Both the position numbers and the translations under genes were made by a program. Positions 57,392 through 64,000 of a stretch of DNA of 64,000 nucleotides are shown piece after piece (the first letter of the stretch is position 1; every line of letters starts with the position of its first letter). A model generated the notes under the pieces. That model did not search any database. It worked only from the letters and a program-made list of their open reading frames with translations, and was not told the DNA's origin. Source of the DNA: Hydrangea macrophylla (lineage: Eukaryota; Streptophyta; Magnoliopsida; Cornales; Hydrangeaceae); assembly GCA_033977485.1 (NCBI GenBank), contig CM066995.1, forward strand, positions 45,319,736-45,383,735, given 5' to 3'.

Positions 57392-60022
57392 TACATTTTG
57401 CTAGTCCTCGAGCAAAACTAAAATAAAAACCAACTACTAATAAAATAGTACTCCATTTTCGCATGGATCACGATTGCATTTAGCGTATGCAACAAGCCTT
57501 TTAAACCTCTAGGTGTCCCTAGTCGGACGAGTAAAGTCTCGTAAGGGTTCTCATCAACAAGGCTCCCACAACCATTTTTATTAACTTAGAAATTTAAAAA
57601 GTTTTATAAAAAAGAAAAACATAACATTCAATACTCCTTATTATAAAACAATTATTCGAAATAGAATAATGAACAAGAAGAAACGGAATCAAACGTTCAC
57701 TTACGTCCTGAAAAACAATCCCAAGTACATGAATCGTATAAATCAATAGAATTTCTCATAAAATTGCACGTGTGTGATATGGTAGTCAAATGAACACGCG
57801 CATGTCATAAACTTGGAATATAACTCGGATAACCATCCAACTATGCTTCGACTACGAATCTCACAATGTCAATTACACTCTAAAATGAAACACTCAGAAA
57901 CATATGTAATTTCTCTAGTATACGTGAGCAAAGGAATTATGTTTTTCAGACGAATAACGCTCACATACGACACGAAAAAAAATGCATAACACGAAAGAAC
58001 AGTAGTCTCATGGATAGGATGCCAACAATCAAGAAAAATTACTCATTACCATGTCTTAATCCCCCTCCCATCGTTTACATATCAAAACCATGTTTCCTAG
58101 GATCAATTAGGACTTTTCAAAGGTTGTAACGTGGCTCAGGTAATGAAAGAGGATAGAAAGGATTAATTGGGTAGGTTTACGAATGGCATTGTAAGGCATG
58201 TTCGATCTCTTTCATTCTTCTTCTACAAACTTTCATCTTTTCTTTTTCTTCATTCCTTTTCATTCATTTTTCTTCTTTTCTTTCATTTTTTCAACCTTCC
58301 TCTTCTTTATTTTGTTTCTTTTCCTTTTTCTTTTCTCGCTTCTCAAATGACTATGCATTGAATACCAAGCAACTACCTCAATAACATCTTATTTTCTTCT
58401 TCTTCATCAACACATCGCCTTAATACTACTAAAAGTTGATCACTCTTCCAGTGGTGTACTCCAAGTCGATCAAGTTGGAGCTTTTAAAGAGGATAATGGT
58501 GAAAAAAGAAAAAGAGGCATTGTAACGGCTCAAAGGGGCGAACTAAGGAAATTTTATCTTTTATCGGCAGGTAGAAAACAAAGAAAACCTAAAATCATTT
58601 CCTAGGGTAATACGGTTCTTCAATGTTTACAATGGAAGATTATTTAGCATGGTAACAAATATTTTAACTTGACTATCAACCAAAACAAGAATAATGAGAC
58701 TAAACAACAAGTTAATGCGCTATTTCAAGTGAAATTCGACAAACACAAAATGTATTTATAACCCTCTAAAAAGAAAAAATAGGCTCAAAAGCTCACTGGG
58801 CTTAGTCTCCACCTTGTGTTATCTAGAAATCCGAATTATATTATAGTTCACATTAAACATGTATTCAAGTGACTACGTGCAGTGCATAAGTTTGTGTGCA
58901 AATCTATGATATAAAACTACGATTCGAATGATACATAACTTAAAATGCCATATCATAACTTTAGCAAATGTTTAATCACATCTTCCCTTATTTACCATTC
59001 TATAACAATCAAAGTTCTCTAACAAAAAGTATCAAATTGATATTGCAAAAACGTCGGTAACGTCGTTTATTTAAACACACTTATTTAAAATTTTGCATAA
59101 AATAATGTGCATGTGTGCATACCCCCAAACCTAACCCGTTCATTGTCCCTAATGAAACAATAAAATGAAAGAAAGGTGAGTATGTAAGGAAGGAATGATA
59201 GTACCTCAATCTCGGCAATGACAAACAGGTAAATGTATAAAAAGTTGGCGATAAAGTGCAAATGTACCTGTTAATACTAGATAAACGAAAAGAAACTAAC
59301 AAAAGAATATTAAAAGTAAATGAAACCGAAATATAAAATATAAATCGATAAACTAATCGAAGTTAAAATTAAACGACAAACGAAAAAGAAATAAAATGGA
59401 AAATTATAATCGAAACAAGGAAAACAACAACTAACTCGATCTAAAATGACCTAATAAACAAAAACAGGACCGTAAAAACTTCCTGATTAGGTGGGGAAGA
59501 AATAGATAACGCGCGAGCGGCCGTCGCGCGCGCGAATTCCCAATTTTTTTTTTAATCGCGCCCGCGAGCTACCTCGCGCCCGCGAAACCAGGCGCGAGAA
59601 GAAGCTGAGGCATCAAATAAGAAAAAGCAAGGAAAAACGCCTAAGGCACAAACTCGCGCCAGCGGACCGCGCGAGCGGATCGCTCGCGCGATTGGGGTTT
59701 TTTCCAGTTTTTGGCTAAAATAATGTATGTAATATTAAAATAAATTAATTCCAACCCCCAAACCTGTCCAGAAAAACTCCAAAACTGACAAAAACGACTC
59801 AAAAATGACCAAAAACAAAGAAAACAGACGAAATTAAGCTTGGTTTGCCTCCCAAGAAGCGCTAACTTTTACGTCTTCAACTAGACCGTTCTAGCTCAAG
59901 ACTCACGGAGGCCATAAATCGGAGTTTGTACCCCTTAAGATGTCAGGAAGAGCCCGATGGTAAGTTGACTGCATGTCGCTTCGAATTAATTCAATCGACG
60001 GTTCATCCTGATTAAGGTCAAG
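57392..60022 (-). other. Internal region of D without pol genes
   Basis: About 2.6 kb where RT, RNase H, integrase and a possible env-like ORF would stand in a full Athila element. No domain is seen. It has CCCCCAAACCTA-type tracts (57382, 59122, 59755), a pyrimidine-rich stretch (58205-58345) and GCCTCCCAAGAAGCGCT (59847-59863) just after the protease, a sequence I associate with related elements. Confidence 0.6.
59511..59692 (-). repeat. Second CGCGCGAG cluster of D
   Basis: About eight CGCGCGAG/CGCGCCCGCGAG variants in 182 bp in the internal region, 330 bp downstream of the protease frame. Confidence 0.8.
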
Positions 60023-60973
60023 TCAATTTTTCACCTTTCGAGTAAATTCATCGTTAGAGTCTGTTGTATTCAAATTCATCCGCTCATCACTCACCGTATT
60101 ATTTCCCTCATTGATATTTATTGTTTTATTAGGTTCAACAGTTCTTCTAATTTCATTACCTTCCACATATTGATAATCATCGTCTTTAGGAGGTTGATCA
60201 GCAGCATTAAAAACATTTAATTTTAATTTTATATTCCCGAACGACACTTTCATCACCCCTGTTCTACAATTGACACGTGCGTTGGCCGTGGCTAAGAATG
60301 GACGACCAAGAATAACAGGAGTGTATTTTCTAGCATCTAGCACTGGTTCGGTGTCAAGGACCATAAAATCAACAGGATAAAAACATTGATCAACTTTAAC
60401 TAAGACGTCTTCGACGACTCCCCTAGGTACTTTAACAGAACGATCCGCTAATTGAATAGTAGCGGCCGTAGGTTTAAGTTCACCTAGTCCTAATTGTTTG
60501 TAGACATGATAAGGTAAGAGGTTAACACTAGCTCCTAAGTCAAGGAGAGCCCGATGAATGATAGTGTCACCTATGACACATGAAATCGTAGGCGTACCGG
60601 GATCCTTATACTTCGGAGGAGCGTGTTGAAAAACTGAACTTACTTTTTCCGTGAGGAAGACCTTTTTAGGAGTATGACTGCATATTTTGCGTTTTTGCGT
60701 ACATAGGTCTTTAAGACATTTAGCGTAAGCGGGAATTTGTTTTATCGCATCGAGGAATGGAATATTGATTTTAACTTGTTTAAATACCTCGAGTATATCC
60801 TCAACTTTCGACTTTTTCTTTGTAAGATTAGACAGTTCCTCAACATTAGGTGGAAAAGGTAACTTTGGAATGTAATTAGTCGGGACCGGTTCTTTATCTT
60901 TTTGAATTCTACTCTCCTCAGTCCTCACCCTCCTTATTCGAGTTAATGTCATTTTGATCTGGAATCTTAACAA
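60023..60973 (-). pseudogene. Element D protease
   Basis: An uninterrupted frame of 316 codons, of which the first part is gag-protease linker (LPFPPNVEELSNL, KKVFLTEKVSSVF). The aspartic protease of Athila type reads ALLDLGASVNLLPYHVY (DLGAS) and VILGRPFLATANARVNC. The C-terminal tail is Asn/Asp-rich and ends FTRKVKN. It is in another frame than gag, so one frameshift lies near 60930-60970. A protease would only mature the gag protein here, since pol is missing. Confidence 0.85.
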
Positions 60974-62522
60974 CTTCGTCTTCCCGAATAGTCATCCTAG
61001 TCGATACGGCGTTTACCTGTTCACTTGACCCCTTAATCTCATATTGTCCCTTAGGATTTTGAATAGTTTGCGCAGGCAACTTCCCCTCGTTTCTACGACT
61101 CACCGCAGTAGCTATTTGTCCCATTTGGGATTCAAGCTTCGCAATGGATTGTGTATGAGAGTGCACTATTTGTGCTTGTGCTTGGACTTGAGTTTCAATA
61201 TTCTTAAGGGAAGCCAACACCATCTCCTCAAAAGCGTTAGTCCTTGGGAGGTTAGGATTAGGAGGAGGGTGTTGGTATTGATTTTGTTGAAATTGGGGTC
61301 GATAAGTGTTAGGAAAATTATTTGACCTAGGCGTATAATTATTTTGTGGGAATTGTTGCATAGCATTTACGTGTTGCTCAACAAATTTCGGAAATTGAGA
61401 TGCAGAAGGACATGCAAAGATATTATGAGATGGTTCAGAACATAATGCACATACTTATGAAGAAGGTGGAGTGGACCTAATTCCCATCCTCATAAGTTGG
61501 TCAAGTTTCTTATTTAATTCTTGTATTTCAATTGATTGACTCGACTCAACTTTCAACTCTCGCTTAGGTTGAAGGTATCCCTCAGAACGTACTGACACAG
61601 CTTGGTGCATCGAATTCTCGCTTAACGTTTCGAAAATTTTCCATGCCTCGTCGGTGCTTTTGTGTAGGAAGGTACCCGCACAAACGGCATCGACGGTATT
61701 CCGAATAGAGGGAATAAGCCCCTCATAGAAGACTTGAACTAATTGCCACGTAGGAACCTGATGATGTGGGCATGAGCGTAACAATTCTTTAAATTTCTCC
61801 CACGTATCGTAAAGCGTTTCCCCATCTTGCATTATAAAATTAGTGCTAGATTTCCTTATTTGATTTGTACGCATAATAGGAAAAAACTTTTGTAAAAATG
61901 CGGTGTGTAAGGCTTCCCATGTTTTAATTGTGTTTGGCTCAAGTGATTGAAGCCAATGCTTCGCTTTGTCTCGTAAAGAGAATGGAAAGAGCCGCAATTT
62001 TAACTCAGTATCAGTTAGATTTTGGATTTTCAAAGTAGAGCATATATCCTGAAAATCTCCTAAGTGTTGATATGGATCTTCATTTAGACGGCCATGGAAA
62101 GAAGGAAGTAGCGAGATCGTAGACGATTTTATCTCAAAGTGAGATGCTATCGCCTCCGGTAATTCGATACCGGCTTGTGGTGTGTAAGTAGTAGGAATAA
62201 AATAATTTATAAGTGGAGGAGGTGGTGGTATATTAAGATTATTCATATTATCTCCATTGTTATTTTGGTTATTATTGTTGTTGTTATTTCCAATGTCTGC
62301 CATTTTAATCGGTTCTATGTTATGAAAGTGTGGTTTCTTTAATCTTGTAAGGGTGCTACGTAATTCGGACTCAAATAAAGACATTGGTTTTGGTGTCAAA
62401 TCGTCGTCTATTAAAAACCTAGCTCTAGAAGTTAAGATTGAAGACTTATTAACTCTTAGGGTGCGTTCAAGTTCAGAGTCGAAAGGTTTTAATTCCGGTT
62501 TATTTGAACGTGTACCTAACAT
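60918..62522 (-). pseudogene. Element D gag (one stop)
   Basis: Starts MLGTRSNKPELKPFDSELER at 62522. It has an Asn-rich stretch (NNNNNNNQNNNGDN), Retrotrans_gag helices (FHGRLNEDPYQHLGDFQDIC, LFPFSLRDKAKHWLQSLEP) and WQLVQVFYEGL. A TAA at 61457-61455 stands where Gln is expected. Right after it the same frame continues with an intact zinc knuckle CALCSEPSHNIFAC and a Gln/Asn-rich C-terminus. This is Athila-type gag. Confidence 0.9.
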
Positions 62523-62991
62523 AAACTAAAACAAAGGAAAAGAAACTAAAAACAAAGACTGACCAATCAAATAAACAAATAGCAATCACGCAAATAAGAC
62601 GACAAGCAAGAACACAGTACTACTATGATGCATGAATATTATCCTGTAATGCAATGACCGCGTCAAGCCCAGCGCCCCGGGTTTCCTAGCTAATGCAGTG
62701 TTCACTCCACAACTAACCTAATGCAAGTAATTGCGTCTCAGCGCCCTGACTTACAGTGATTTGATGCGAAGTTAAAGCGAGCAATTTACTTAATTTTTAT
62801 ATATTTTATTTGCGTAAGCTCCTTTGATGTAATTAGCTACTCCACTCGGAAACGTTGGAATTTGATGACTCAAAAACCTATAAAATAAAAGAACAAGTTA
62901 GTAATTTAAAACAAAAACGAAAAATAAAAACTAATCTAATATTTACGAATTAACTAAACTAAGATTATAAAATTAAAGGTAATAATGCAAT
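62523..62991 (-). other. 5' leader of D
   Basis: About 470 bp between gag start and primer site on the minus strand, with no gene. It has two similar short segments, GCCCAGCGCCCCGGGTTTCC and CTCAGCGCCCTGACTTAC, at about 62665 and 62737. Confidence 0.5.
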
Positions 62992-63008
62992 CCTCGGCAA
63001 CGGCGCCA
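62992..63008 (-). other. Primer binding site of D
   Basis: Minus strand TGGCGCCGTTGCCGAGG, five bases after the 5' LTR. It is the type common in Athila elements, where tRNA-Asp is the reported primer. Confidence 0.85.
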
Positions 63009-63013
63009 AAAAT

Positions 63014-64000
63014 TGATGTTATCAATATCAAGATATAAAAAGTGTTCTTTACTTTTCAAAAGATTTGTAGTGTGAAAGCAAAGGTCGAACCCACAGGGAT
63101 TGGTTAACTACAACGACTTAATTTTAAAACCTAACTTTAGTTAATTATGAAAATGGATTTTGATTTGATTTTAATTAAACTAATAACAATAAAAATAAGT
63201 CTAAATTATGAAAGCAATTAAAGTTGTTATAAATATGTTTAAGAGAACCTAGGATTGCAAATCCACCACTAGCTTCATAATAAGGGTATTTATGAATTAC
63301 TCTAGCTTATTACGTTGGATGAATATGGGGAATTGTGGCTACAAGCCCAATTCCTCCGTCAAGAGAATAATCATGGTTCAAGCACCAACATATTCCATCT
63401 TCGGTTAGCACGAATTATCCCACACTAAACTAGGGTTGTGACATAATTCGTCTAATCTAGGCATGGATTATTCGGATACTTGATAGCACAAATCAATAAA
63501 GCACCATCACATGTAAATAATCTAAACAAGCACAGCGAGCATAGATCATTGAGCACATCACAGTCAAAATAGATCTAAGACAAGAATAAACTTTGAAAGC
63601 AATGATTTAGTCAATAGAAGTTCGATTTATTTATAAAAATCCTCGGAACATGTGACTGTCATCCATACATAATAAAACTAAAATAAAAACATAAAATACT
63701 CCCTATTACTCGACTAGGGCTTCATTGAAACCCTAGATCTAAGATCTAGCTGTCCATGGAAGTGATGGATGGCAAGTAGTTGATGGAGGAGGCCATGGGA
63801 ATCCTTGGTCTTCTTTTTCTTCTCCTTGCTTCCCCCCCTTCAATGGCTGAAAGTATGGTTGTATATTGTGTATATAATAATTGCCAACCCTTTTATTGAA
63901 GTAAAATAGGGTATATATAGATTTACAACAAGTTTTTGGAAGCTTTCCTAACTCGAAATGCATTAAAACTGCTGTATTTAGCTTTCCAGACGTAATTAGG
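63014..64000 (-). repeat. 5' LTR of D, cut by the window end
   Basis: TGATGTTATCAATATC onward. It matches the left LTR with seven differences in 987 bp by eye. The part with the CGCGCGAG cluster is outside the window. Confidence 0.9.

Larger units (their letters stand above)
56097..64000 (-). mobile_element. Element D: Athila-like gag-protease element without pol
   Basis: LTRs at 56097-57381 and from 63014 (cut by the window end), primer site TGGCGCCGTTGCCGAGG, gag and protease, then 2.6 kb without RT, RNase H or integrase. Seven differences in the 987 comparable LTR bases suggest recent movement, which must have used enzymes of another element. Confidence 0.8.

Overview
The window is plant DNA made almost entirely of nested LTR retrotransposons. 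I found no free-standing host gene, tRNA, rRNA or CRISPR array. The lineages (Ty1/Copia with initiator-Met primer sites, Tekay-type Ty3/Gypsy chromoviruses, a Tat element with a second RNase H, and Athila-like elements) point to a flowering plant, probably an intergenic or pericentromeric stretch. The species cannot be told from the sequence.

Layout. 570-4597: an old, truncated plus-strand Copia element (Copia-1). 4596 to about 10100: a minus-strand Copia element (Copia-2) with its 3' LTR on the left and no recognisable matching LTR on the right. 12039-14234: a minus-strand solo LTR flanked by AATGG. 14799 to at least 54565: an old chromovirus 'A' (5' LTR, primer site, decayed gag-pol), split by a Tat element 'B' (21164-53607), which is itself split by a young chromovirus 'C' (29538-40008, target duplication CTAAT). 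After A's interrupted 3' LTR come an Athila-like LTR segment 'E' (54571-56090) and a young minus-strand Athila-like gag-protease element 'D' (56097 to beyond 64000).

Element B holds the most interesting biology. Downstream of pol it carries about 8 kb with two antisense genes. One is a single-exon ORF of 348 codons resembling DUF7745. The other is a plant-mobile-domain-like gene that I can resolve into six exons, all in phase 0 (585 codons). A cluster of the same palindrome (core GGCACTCAGTGAGTGCC) lies just upstream of the TATA box of each of B's three transcription units: the sense LTR promoter and both antisense genes. The antisense block is bracketed by copies of B's own pre-LTR sequences, including an exact 11-bp polypurine-type motif.

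The same design recurs in other elements with other palindromes: CAATCGATTG in C, TCGATCGA in Copia-2 and E, and CGCGCGAG in D, each upstream of a TATA box. Element C also carries an intact, very acidic 307-residue extra ORF ahead of gag, and its LTR hides a Tyr/Asp-rich open frame of 60 codons.

Most gag-pol frames are broken by a few stops (often at Gln or Arg codons, as C-to-T decay would give) and frameshifts. The coordinate assignments are my own reading; no database search was run.
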